Origin: Modestobacter sp.
GTDB taxonomy: Bacteria; Actinomycetota; Actinomycetes; Mycobacteriales; Geodermatophilaceae
Length of the DNA stretch: 7,154 bases
NCBI GenBank assembly: GCA_025963425.1
Contig: JAOPUQ010000430.1
Span: 1-7,154, forward strand
Direction: 5' to 3'
Within the stretch, counting starts at the first letter, position 1. Every line of letters begins with the position of its first letter. Below, piece after piece: positions 1 through 5,608 of this stretch. A program made the position numbers and the translations under genes. The notes below the pieces were generated by a model. That model worked only from the letters and a program-made list of their open reading frames with translations, searched no databases and was not told the origin of the DNA.

Positions 1-732
1 GTGATGCACGTCGACACCGGGCACAACTTCCCCGAGGTCATCGAGTACCGCGACCGCCGGGTGGCCGAGGCCGGCGTCCAGCTGATCGTCGCCTCCGTCC
101 AGGAGGCCATCGACAGCGGCCGGGTGAAGGAACAAACCGGGCCGCGCGCCAGCCGCAACCCGCTGCAGACCGTCGCCCTGCTCGACGGCATCGAGAAGCA
201 CCAGTTCGACGCCGCCTTCGGCGGTGCCCGCCGCGACGAGGAGAAGGCCCGCGCCAAGGAGCGCGTCTACTCCTTCCGCGACGAGTTCGGCCAGTGGGAC
301 CCCAAGAACCAGCGCCCCGAGCTCTGGTCGCTCTACAACGGCCGGCACCACCGCGGCGAGCACATCCGGGTCTTCCCGCTGTCCAACTGGACCGAGCTGG
401 ACATCTGGCAGTACATCGGCCGCGAGGGCATCGACCTGCCCTCCATCTACTTCGCCCACCAGCGCCAGCTGTTCCTGCGCGACGGCATGCTGCTGTGGCC
501 CAACGAGCACCTGCAGCCGATGGACGGCGAGGAGGTGTTCGAGCAGACCGTGCGCTACCGCACCGTCGGCGACGTCACCTGCACCGGCGCCGTGGAGTCC
601 ACGGCGAGCACCGTCGAGGAGATCGTCGAGGAGGTGGCCGCCACGCACGTCACCGAGCGGGGCGCCACCCGCGCCGACGACCGGGCCAGCGAGGCCGCGA
701 TGGAAGACCGCAAGCGTGAGGGGTACTTCTGA
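1..732 (+). CDS. cysD: Sulfate adenylyltransferase subunit 2 (CysD), 5'-truncated by window edge
   Basis: This is the small catalytic subunit of ATP sulfurylase. With CysN it adenylates sulfate to APS in the cytoplasm, the first step of sulfate assimilation. The 243 visible residues match the CysD family throughout: HVDTG at residues 3-7, FGGARRDEEKARAKER at 73-88, the WDPKNQRPELW block at 99-109, FPLSNWTELDIWQYI at 125-139, TGAVES at 195-200 and the usual C-terminal GYF. CysD is normally about 300 residues. The missing 60 or so, including the N-terminal SGGKDS PP-loop that binds ATP, lie upstream of base 1. The GTG at base 1 is therefore an internal valine codon, not the start. The stop (730-732) shares its last base with the cysN ATG, which points to translational coupling. 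Identification is secure from the family motifs. Confidence 0.96.
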   Translation: MMHVDTGHNFPEVIEYRDRRVAEAGVQLIVASVQEAIDSGRVKEQTGPRASRNPLQTVALLDGIEKHQFDAAFGGARRDEEKARAKERVYSFRDEFGQWDPKNQRPELWSLYNGRHHRGEHIRVFPLSNWTELDIWQYIGREGIDLPSIYFAHQRQLFLRDGMLLWPNEHLQPMDGEEVFEQTVRYRTVGDVTCTGAVESTASTVEEIVEEVAATHVTERGATRADDRASEAAMEDRKREGYF

Positions 733-1973
733 TGGAGATGCTGCGGGTCGCCACAGCCGGATCGGTGGACGACGGCAAGTCGACGCTCATCGGCCGGCTG
801 CTCTACGACACCAAGTCGATCTTCACCGACCAGCTGGAGGCCGTCGAGCGCACCAGTGCCGCGCGCGGTGACGAGTACACCAACCTGGCGCTGCTCACCG
901 ACGGCCTGCGGGCCGAGCGGGAACAGGGCATCACCATCGACGTCGCCTACCGCTACTTCGCGACGCCGAAGCGGAAATTCATCATCGCCGACACCCCGGG
1001 GCACATCCAGTACACCCGGAACATGGTCACCGGCGCCTCGACGGCCAACGCCGCGCTGATCCTGATCGACGCCCGCAAGGGCATCCTGGAGCAGAGCCGG
1101 CGGCACGCCTTCCTGGCCTCGCTGCTGCGCGTCCCGCACCTGGTGCTGTGCGTGAACAAGATGGACCTCGTCGACTACGACCAGGGCGTCTTCGACGCGA
1201 TCGCCGAGGAGTTCCGGCACTTCGCCGCCAAGCTGGAGATCGGCGACCTCACCGTCATCCCGGTGTCCGCGCTGGCCGGGGACAACGTGGTCACCCGCTC
1301 GGCCAACATGCCCTGGTACGAGGGGACGTCGCTGCTGCACCACCTCGAGGGGCTGCACATCGCCTCCGACCGGAACCTGATCGACGCCCGGTTCCCGGTG
1401 CAGTACGTCGTCCGCCCGTTCTCCGGCTCGCACCTGGACTACCGGGGCTACGCCGGGCAGGTCGCCGGCGGCATCTTCAAGCCCGGGGACGACGTGGTGG
1501 TGCTGCCCTCGGGGCTGCCGTCGAAGATCGCCGCCATCGAGACCATGGACGGCCCGGTCGACGAGGCGTTCGCGCCGATGTCGGTCACCATCCGGCTCAC
1601 CGACGAGATCGACATCTCCCGCGGGGACATGATCTGCCGGCCGAACAACCAGCCGGCGGTCTCCCAGGACGTCGACGCGATGGTCTGCTGGATGGGCGAC
1701 GAGCCGATGCGCCCGGGCGGCAAGTACGCGATCAAGCACACCACCCGGGCCGCCCGGACGATGGTGAAGAGCCTGCGCTACCGGCTCGACGTCAACTCGC
1801 TGCACCGCGACGAGCAGGCCGCCACCCTGGGGCTCAACGAGATCGGCCGGCTGCAGCTGCGGGTCACCGCCCCGCTGTTCACCGATCCGTACCGGAGCAA
1901 CCGGACGACGGGCAGCTTCATCCTCATCGACGAGGGCACCAACGCCACCGTCGCCGCGGGGATGGTGCTCTGA
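732..1973 (+). CDS. cysN: Sulfate adenylyltransferase subunit 1 (CysN), GTPase subunit, no APS-kinase fusion
   Basis: This is the regulatory GTPase subunit of ATP sulfurylase, whose GTP hydrolysis drives APS formation by CysD. The 413-residue protein is an EF-Tu-like translation-factor GTPase. Its P-loop GSVDDGKST is at 10-18, the switch I segment GITID at 66-70, DTPGH at 87-91, NKMD at 142-145 and the SAL G5 motif at 179-181. Two beta-barrel domains follow from about residue 220. The start is the ATG that overlaps the cysD stop (TGATG). Some bacteria, such as mycobacteria, fuse an APS kinase (CysC) to the C-terminus. Here the protein ends after the barrels at FILIDEGTNATVAAGMVL, so it is a stand-alone CysN, slightly shorter than E. 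coli CysN (about 475). No cysC follows, because a terminator lies 20 bases downstream. APS must be used by a reductase or kinase encoded elsewhere or upstream. Confidence 0.96.
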   Translation: MEMLRVATAGSVDDGKSTLIGRLLYDTKSIFTDQLEAVERTSAARGDEYTNLALLTDGLRAEREQGITIDVAYRYFATPKRKFIIADTPGHIQYTRNMVTGASTANAALILIDARKGILEQSRRHAFLASLLRVPHLVLCVNKMDLVDYDQGVFDAIAEEFRHFAAKLEIGDLTVIPVSALAGDNVVTRSANMPWYEGTSLLHHLEGLHIASDRNLIDARFPVQYVVRPFSGSHLDYRGYAGQVAGGIFKPGDDVVVLPSGLPSKIAAIETMDGPVDEAFAPMSVTIRLTDEIDISRGDMICRPNNQPAVSQDVDAMVCWMGDEPMRPGGKYAIKHTTRAARTMVKSLRYRLDVNSLHRDEQAATLGLNEIGRLQLRVTAPLFTDPYRSNRTTGSFILIDEGTNATVAAGMVL

Positions 1974-1992
1974 GGCGTCACTCCCAGCGACG

Positions 1993-2042
1993 ACACGAGC
2001 TCCGCACCCGGCTCCTCCGCCGGGTGCGGAGCTCGTGTTTTT
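1993..2042 (+). terminator. Strong intrinsic terminator closing the cysDN operon
   Basis: A perfect 20-bp stem (1993-2012 paired with 2019-2038) encloses a 6-base loop, TCCTCC. It runs straight into five T residues (2038-2042), the first of which is also the last stem base. It begins 20 bases after the cysN stop. This is a textbook Rho-independent terminator, unusually long and perfect, and it isolates the sulfur genes from the signalling module downstream. The arms are nearly symmetric but the A-rich complement of the T tract is missing on the left, so it should work mainly in the + direction. Confidence 0.9.
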
Positions 2043-2090
2043 CAGCTCGGACAGGAGAAGTCAGGGTGTCCGCTGAGTGTGGGCTGAGGA

Positions 2091-2120
2091 TGTCCGGTGT
2101 TCACGGCCTGTCACCGGACA
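2091..2120. promoter_or_regulatory. Inverted repeat upstream of the kinase operon (operator candidate 1)
   Basis: TGTCCGGTG (2091-2099) and CACCGGACA (2112-2120) form a perfect 9-bp dyad with a 12-base spacer. The arm centres are 21 bp apart, which is two helical turns and suits a dimeric regulator binding one DNA face. A further TGTCCG copy lies at 2067-2072. There is no T tract, so a terminator is unlikely. It sits in the 289-base gap between the cysN terminator and the kinase gene, where that operon's promoter should be. I could not place convincing -35 and -10 boxes, and the binding protein is unknown. Confidence 0.4.
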
Positions 2121-2122
2121 CT

Positions 2123-2144
2123 CGTTGTGCAGTGAGACACAACG
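2123..2144. promoter_or_regulatory. Second inverted repeat upstream of the kinase operon (operator candidate 2)
   Basis: CGTTGTG (2123-2129) and CACAACG (2138-2144) form a perfect 7-bp dyad with an 8-base spacer, starting three bases after the previous dyad. The core TTGTG-N8-CACAA has the form of a binding site for a dimeric helix-turn-helix protein. It is a site candidate only, since the sequence does not identify the protein that binds it. Confidence 0.33.
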
Positions 2145-2262
2145 GCAGATGACGCACAGGTGAACCTCAGGGCTTGCAGAACCGGACGTTCACGACCACG
2201 TTCCCCCACACAGCTTCGGTAGAGCCCGCGCTCCGGACGCGTGCCGCCGGACGGGGGGTCCG

Positions 2263-2958
2263 ATGACATTCGGTAGGACGACAGGACGACCGCACACGCG
2301 TGCTGATCAACAGGTGCAGGCGCTGGTCGAGGACCGGCTGCGCCTGGCGGTGCACGAGATCCGGCAGCCGGTCTCGGCGGTGTTCGCCCTCGCCGAGGCC
2401 GCCCGCGGCCTGCCCGGGGTGACCGGGGAGATCAGCGCGCACCTGGACCGGATCATCGAGCAGGTCCAGGAGGTGTCCGCGGCGGCCAGCAGCGTGCTGA
2501 GCGCGGGCGCCGGCGGGGACACCGGCCCGGTCGACCTCGGGGAGGTCCTGGAGTCGGTCTGCGCCGCCGTCCGCGTCACCTGGGACGGCACGCTGGTGCG
2601 TCACGGCGACCACGGGCGGCTGCTCGCCACCGGGAGCCGGGTCGTGTTGCGCCGCTGCCTGGTCAACGTCGTCGACAACGCCGTCCGTGCCGCCGGGCCG
2701 GACGGGAAGGTCGTGATCCTCGTCCGGCGCAGCGCCGAGGCCATCCGCGTCGACGTCGAGGACGACGGTCCCGGCTTCGGGCACGTCCCCAGGGTGACCG
2801 GCCTCGGCCTGGCGGTGACCCGGCAGGCGCTCGAGGCGGTCGGGGGCTCGCTGTCGGTCGGCCTGCCGTCGGGGATCGGCGGCGCCCGGGTGGCCCTGGT
2901 CCTGCCGGCCTGGCTCGCGGGGGACACCTACCAGGACCCGCCCGGCCGCGCGGTCTGA
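2263..2958 (+). CDS. Short soluble sensor-less histidine kinase
   Basis: This 231-residue protein carries a histidine-kinase core and almost nothing else. The phosphoacceptor box VHEIRQPV has its histidine at residue 31, followed by a dimerisation-helix segment to about residue 80. The ATPase domain shows the N box NVVDNA (135-140), the G1 box DDGPGFG (167-173) and the G2 box GLGLAV (180-185). All the catalytic motifs look intact. There is no transmembrane segment, signal peptide, HAMP, PAS or GAF domain, and only about 20 residues precede the H-box helix. It should act in the cytoplasm and take its signal from a partner protein or from another kinase. ATG 2263 is the only start in this open frame, preceded by a G-rich stretch (GGGGGG) four bases upstream. 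A canonical response regulator starts 26 bases downstream, so that is the likely phosphotransfer partner. The signal is not inferable. Confidence 0.85.
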   Translation: MTFGRTTGRPHTRADQQVQALVEDRLRLAVHEIRQPVSAVFALAEAARGLPGVTGEISAHLDRIIEQVQEVSAAASSVLSAGAGGDTGPVDLGEVLESVCAAVRVTWDGTLVRHGDHGRLLATGSRVVLRRCLVNVVDNAVRAAGPDGKVVILVRRSAEAIRVDVEDDGPGFGHVPRVTGLGLAVTRQALEAVGGSLSVGLPSGIGGARVALVLPAWLAGDTYQDPPGRAV

Positions 2959-2984
2959 CCGGGCCAGGGCGAGGCGGAGCGGAC

Positions 2985-3614
2985 ATGCGCGTCGTGCTGT
3001 GCGACGACCACCGGCTGTTCGTCGAGCCGCTGGCGGCCGCCCTCACGGTGCGCGGCCACGAGGTGGCCGTGGTGCACCGCCCCGCCGACGTGGTCGGGGC
3101 GGCCGAGCAGCACCAGCCCGACGTCTGTGTCCTCGACCTCCGCTTCCCCGAGGGCGACGGCCTCGACGCGGTCGCGGCACTGCGCTCCTGGCGACCGGAG
3201 TGCCCCGTCCTGGTGCTGTCCGGCTCCGTCGACGTCCGGGACCTCTCCGCCGCCGCAGCGGCCGGTGCCGCCGGCTTCCTCCGCAAGGACCAGCCGATCA
3301 CCGCGATCTTCGACGCCCTCGACCGGATCGCCGCCGGCCGGGAGGTCGCCCTCCCGCCGCTGCCCCGCCCGGCGGCCCGCTCGGACGAGCAGGTCGAGGT
3401 GCGCCGGCTGGTCGGCCATCTCACCGCCCGGGAACGCGACGTGCTCCGGCGCCTGGTCGAGGCCGAGGACACCGTCGTCATCGCCCGCGCCCTGGGCGTG
3501 GCCCCCAGTACGGCCCGCACCCACCTGCAGAACGTGCTGCAGAAGCTGGGTGTGCACACCCGGTTGCAGGCCGTCGCCCTGGTCGTCTCCGCGGGTCTGG
3601 ACGTCGAGTTGTGA
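2985..3614 (+). CDS. NarL/LuxR-family response regulator with intact receiver (RR1)
   Basis: This 209-residue DNA-binding response regulator probably accepts phosphate from the kinase encoded just upstream. The receiver (about 1-120) has the acidic pair D7-D8 in CDDHRLF, the phosphoacceptor D51 in VLDLRFP, a switch serine at 79 (LVLSGS) and the conserved K101 in LRKDQP, so it looks fully phosphorylatable. The C-terminal LuxR/GerE helix-turn-helix spans about 144-206: LTARERDVL, the recognition helix around PSTARTHLQNVLQ, then KLGVHTR. This helix-turn-helix is a little divergent: the usual EIA before the turn is VIA, and TVK reads TAR. A GGAG at 2976-2979 supports ATG 2985. The gene shares the kinase transcript (26-base gap), and its stop lies inside an inverted repeat extending toward the next regulator gene. 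Confidence 0.9.
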   Translation: MRVVLCDDHRLFVEPLAAALTVRGHEVAVVHRPADVVGAAEQHQPDVCVLDLRFPEGDGLDAVAALRSWRPECPVLVLSGSVDVRDLSAAAAAGAAGFLRKDQPITAIFDALDRIAAGREVALPPLPRPAARSDEQVEVRRLVGHLTARERDVLRRLVEAEDTVVIARALGVAPSTARTHLQNVLQKLGVHTRLQAVALVVSAGLDVEL

Positions 3615-3661
3615 CGGAGGACTACTGCAGCAGGCGTAATGCCGCCTCCGTCACCTGGAGG
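3611..3661 (+). promoter_or_regulatory. Inverted repeat over the RR1 stop with a competing hairpin over the RR2 ribosome binding site
   Basis: GTGACGGAGG (3611-3620) and CCTCCGTCAC (3645-3654) form a perfect 10-bp inverted repeat with a 24-base spacer. The left arm contains the RR1 stop codon (3612-3614). The right arm contains CCTCC (3645-3649), which is also complementary to the RR2 Shine-Dalgarno sequence GGAGG (3657-3661) with a 7-base loop. The two pairings exclude each other. The long hairpin leaves the RR2 ribosome binding site free, while the short one masks it. A ribosome terminating RR1 would cover the left arm. The layout suggests a translational coupling switch, but a plain weak terminator or chance are alternatives. 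There is no T tract. Confidence 0.45.
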
Positions 3662-3667
3662 TCGACG

Positions 3668-4348
3668 ATGCCCGGTGGGCTCCCGGACCATCCCGGCATG
3701 CACGCCATCCGCGTCCTGCTCGGCGACGGCCACCGGTCCTTCGTCGAGGCGCTCGCCATGCGCCTGGACGTGGAGCCCGGCCTCCGGGTCGTCGCCGCCG
3801 TCGTCCAGCCCGAGGACGCCGTGCGGGCCGTCCAGGCGCAGCCGGTCGACGTCGCCGTCCTGGCCGTCAACAGCGATGTCACCGGCTTCCTGTCCGTCGG
3901 CCCCCACCTGATGGCGTCCTGCCCGGACATCGCCCTCGTCGGCGTGACCGGCCAGGACGACCCGGCGCTGCTGGCCCGCGCGGTGCGCGCCGGGTTCCGC
4001 GGGTGGGTGCCCAAGGACGTCGGGCTCGGTGCCCTGCTCGACGTGCTGCCGGCGGTCTGCCGCGGCGAGACGTGCATCCCCCCGCTGCTGCTGACCGGGC
4101 TGCTGCGGGCACTGCTGGAGGGCGACGCGGAACAGCGTGCCGCCGAGCTCCCGTTCACCTCGCTGACCACCCGGGAGCAGCAGGTGCTGCGGGCGATGTC
4201 CAGCGGGGCCAGCCGGCAGGAGATCGCCGTCCAGCTGGGCATCTCACCGAACACGGTGCGCACCCACATGCAGAGCATCCTCACCAAGCTCGGCGTGCAC
4301 ACCTCGCTCGCCGCCGTCACGCTCGCCCGACGCGCCGGCATCAGCTGA
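3668..4348 (+). CDS. NarL/LuxR-family regulator with degenerate receiver (RR2)
   Basis: This 226-residue protein is built like RR1 but with a broken phosphorylation site. In the receiver (about 12-135) the acidic pair reads LLGDGH, so the second aspartate is G21. The residue aligned with the phosphoacceptor is A66 (AVLAVNSD, where family members have LLDLRMP). The switch threonine T94 and the lysine K116 (VPKD) remain. The C-terminal LuxR/GerE domain is complete: LTTREQQVLRAM at 166-177, QEIAVQLGISPNTVRTH at 184-200 and ILTKLGVHTS to 213. It should bind DNA without aspartyl phosphorylation, perhaps constitutively, through a ligand, or by heterodimerising with RR1. ATG 3668 is chosen because GGAGG (3657-3661) lies six bases upstream. 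ATG 3698 would place the receiver strand nearer the N-terminus but lacks a comparable ribosome binding site. The similar C-termini of RR1 and RR2 suggest duplication and divergence. Confidence 0.88.
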   Translation: MPGGLPDHPGMHAIRVLLGDGHRSFVEALAMRLDVEPGLRVVAAVVQPEDAVRAVQAQPVDVAVLAVNSDVTGFLSVGPHLMASCPDIALVGVTGQDDPALLARAVRAGFRGWVPKDVGLGALLDVLPAVCRGETCIPPLLLTGLLRALLEGDAEQRAAELPFTSLTTREQQVLRAMSSGASRQEIAVQLGISPNTVRTHMQSILTKLGVHTSLAAVTLARRAGIS

Positions 4349-4362
4349 CCGGGCGGCCGGGC

Positions 4363-4388
4363 GGCCCGTTGCGCGGGCCCCACGGGCC
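4363..4388 (+). terminator. GC-rich hairpin after RR2, possible weak terminator
   Basis: GGCCCGT (4363-4369) pairs with ACGGGCC (4382-4388) across a 12-base loop. GGCCCG (4363-4368) can instead pair with CGGGCC (4374-4379) across a 5-base loop. The hairpins begin 14 bases after the RR2 stop. No T tract follows, so this is not a classic intrinsic terminator, although actinobacteria are often said to use such U-less hairpins. Strings of G and C in this genome form hairpins readily by chance. Confidence 0.3.
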
Positions 4389-4407
4389 CGGGCGCCAACT
4401 GGACGGG

Positions 4408-4554
4408 CGTCTGGACACCGACCCCCAGATGGTGACCCTGTGCGGTCACACCTTCACGAACAGGCCCTTGACCTGGACGTTTACGGCTGAAACTCCGACG
4501 TCCTACGTAGTACGGCTCATCTCCGTGACGGATCCCTCCCCACGTCTGGACACC
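4408..4554. repeat. Exact 12-bp direct repeat pair flanking the upstream region of the polysaccharide operon
   Basis: CGTCTGGACACC occurs at 4408-4419 and again, identically, at 4543-4554, with starts 135 bases apart. Both copies lie in the 251-base gap before the epimerase gene, the second ending 45 bases before its ATG. An exact 12-mer repeat in so short a region is not expected by chance. The pair could be operator half-sites for a looping or cooperative regulator, but could also be a leftover of local duplication. The gap also holds a shorter repeat, TACGGCT, at 4482-4488 and 4511-4517. Confidence 0.45.
4432..4449. promoter_or_regulatory. Short dyad upstream of the polysaccharide operon
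   Basis: GTGACC (4432-4437) and GGTCAC (4444-4449) form a perfect 6-bp dyad with a 6-base spacer. It lies between the two copies of the 12-bp direct repeat, where a regulator of the epimerase operon might bind. The dyad is short, so chance remains a real possibility. A TTGACC at 4468-4473 resembles a -35 box, but no acceptable -10 box lies at the right distance, so I do not call a promoter. Confidence 0.28.
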
Positions 4555-4599
4555 TAGCGTCGTTCGGCATCCGGTTACGGACGGAATGGGGGAGAACGC

Positions 4600-5574
4600 A
4601 TGAAGTGCATCGTCACGGGAGCCGCAGGGTTCGTCGGTTCCCACCTGTCCGAGCACCTCCTGGCACAGGGCGACGAGGTCGTGGGCATCGACTGCCTCAC
4701 CGACTACTACGACCCGTGCCTCAAGGAGCTCAACCTGCTCGACGTGCTCGGCAACGAGCGCTTCACCCTCTGCCGGCAGGACCTGCGCAGCGCCCCGCTG
4801 GGCCGGCTGTTCGCCGACGCCGACGTGGTGTTCCACCTCGCCGGCCAGCCCGGCGTGCGGCCCTCGTGGGGGGCGGAGTTCGCCACCTACGTCGAGCGCA
4901 ACGTGCTGGCCACCCAGACCGTGCTCGAGGCCGCCCGCACCGCGCCGCTGACCAAGCTCGTCTACGCCTCCAGCTCCAGCGTCTACGGCGACGCGGAGTC
5001 CTACCCGACGGCCGAGACGCTGCGCCCGCAGCCGGTCTCCCCGTACGGCGTCACCAAGCTCGCCGCCGAGCACCTCTGCGAGCTCTACCGCGTCGGCTTC
5101 GGCGTCCCCACCGTCTCGCTGCGGCTGTTCACCGTCTACGGGCCGCGCCAGCGCCCCGACATGGCGTTCAGCAAGCTCGTCCGCGCCGGGGTCTCCGGTG
5201 GGCTGTTCGAGCTCTACGGCGACGGCGGGCAGACCCGCGACTTCACCTACGTCGCCGACGTGGTCGGGGCGATGCGTGACGCCGCCGTCTCCGACTTCAC
5301 CGGCGTGGCCAACATCGGGGGCGGCAGCCGCACCTCGATGAACGAGGTGCTCGACATCGTCACCGAGGTGGCCGGGCCGCCCGTCGTCCGCCGGCTGCCC
5401 AGCCAGCGCGGCGACGTGCGGGACACCGCGGCGGACACCCGGACGGCGTTCGAGGGGTTCGGCTACGTCCCGCGGGTCGGCCTGCGCCAGGGGCTCGCGG
5501 CGATGGCCGACGCCGCCCGCCGCGCCGCCGTCCCGGGCAGCCCCGCCGTCCCCGCCGTGAGCGGGCACGCGTGA
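4600..5574 (+). CDS. NAD-dependent sugar-nucleotide epimerase (extended SDR, UDP-glucuronate 4-epimerase-like)
   Basis: This 324-residue enzyme probably interconverts a nucleotide sugar to supply precursor for the polysaccharide made by its neighbours. The Rossmann fold shows GAAGFVG at 7-13 and an acidic residue, D31, ending the second strand, as expected for NAD. The active site has SSSSVYG at 124-130 and Y149-x3-K153 (YGVTK). RLFTVYGPRQRPDMAF (175-190) and the substrate-side GDGGQTRDFTYVAD (207-220) are typical of epimerases and dehydratases. The segment DCLTDYYDPCLKELNL (31-46) recalls the NDYYD region of UDP-glucuronate 4-epimerases. That makes UDP-GlcA to UDP-GalA the best guess, but UDP-glucose 4-epimerase or a related dehydratase cannot be excluded. 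ATG 4600 has GGGGGAG (4588-4594) five bases upstream. The C-terminal 15 residues are Pro/Ala-rich and probably disordered. The sugar transferase starts 34 bases downstream, so the two are co-transcribed. Confidence 0.88.
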   Translation: MKCIVTGAAGFVGSHLSEHLLAQGDEVVGIDCLTDYYDPCLKELNLLDVLGNERFTLCRQDLRSAPLGRLFADADVVFHLAGQPGVRPSWGAEFATYVERNVLATQTVLEAARTAPLTKLVYASSSSVYGDAESYPTAETLRPQPVSPYGVTKLAAEHLCELYRVGFGVPTVSLRLFTVYGPRQRPDMAFSKLVRAGVSGGLFELYGDGGQTRDFTYVADVVGAMRDAAVSDFTGVANIGGGSRTSMNEVLDIVTEVAGPPVVRRLPSQRGDVRDTAADTRTAFEGFGYVPRVGLRQGLAAMADAARRAAVPGSPAVPAVSGHA

Positions 5575-5608
5575 TGCCGACAGGTGCGGACGACGTCTGC
5601 GGCGACCG

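Noticed and set aside
1..6. GTG-ATG at the window start as the cysD initiation site
   Set aside because: The first residues align with the internal HVDTG region of CysD and the PP-loop segment is missing, so the gene simply enters from upstream.
1148..2152. Overlapping + strand frame running through cysN and the terminator
   Set aside because: Out-of-frame shadow of cysN with Arg-rich composition, and it crosses the strong terminator hairpin. The same applies to frames at 224-871, 294-719 and 5584-6960.
2999..3667. N-terminal extension of RR2 to an upstream start at 2999
   Set aside because: The extension overlaps RR1 entirely in another frame and is Arg/Pro/Gly-rich. The GGAGG six bases before ATG 3668 and the receiver start just after it mark the real beginning.
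4468..4473. TTGACC as a -35 promoter element for the epimerase operon
   Set aside because: No -10-like hexamer lies 16-19 bases downstream. The nearest AT-containing candidate (TACGTA at 4504) is too far away.
4003..4557. A + strand frame spanning the end of RR2 and the following gap
   Set aside because: It is a shadow of RR2 for most of its length, and its tail in the gap shows no domain or ribosome binding site. The gap looks regulatory instead.
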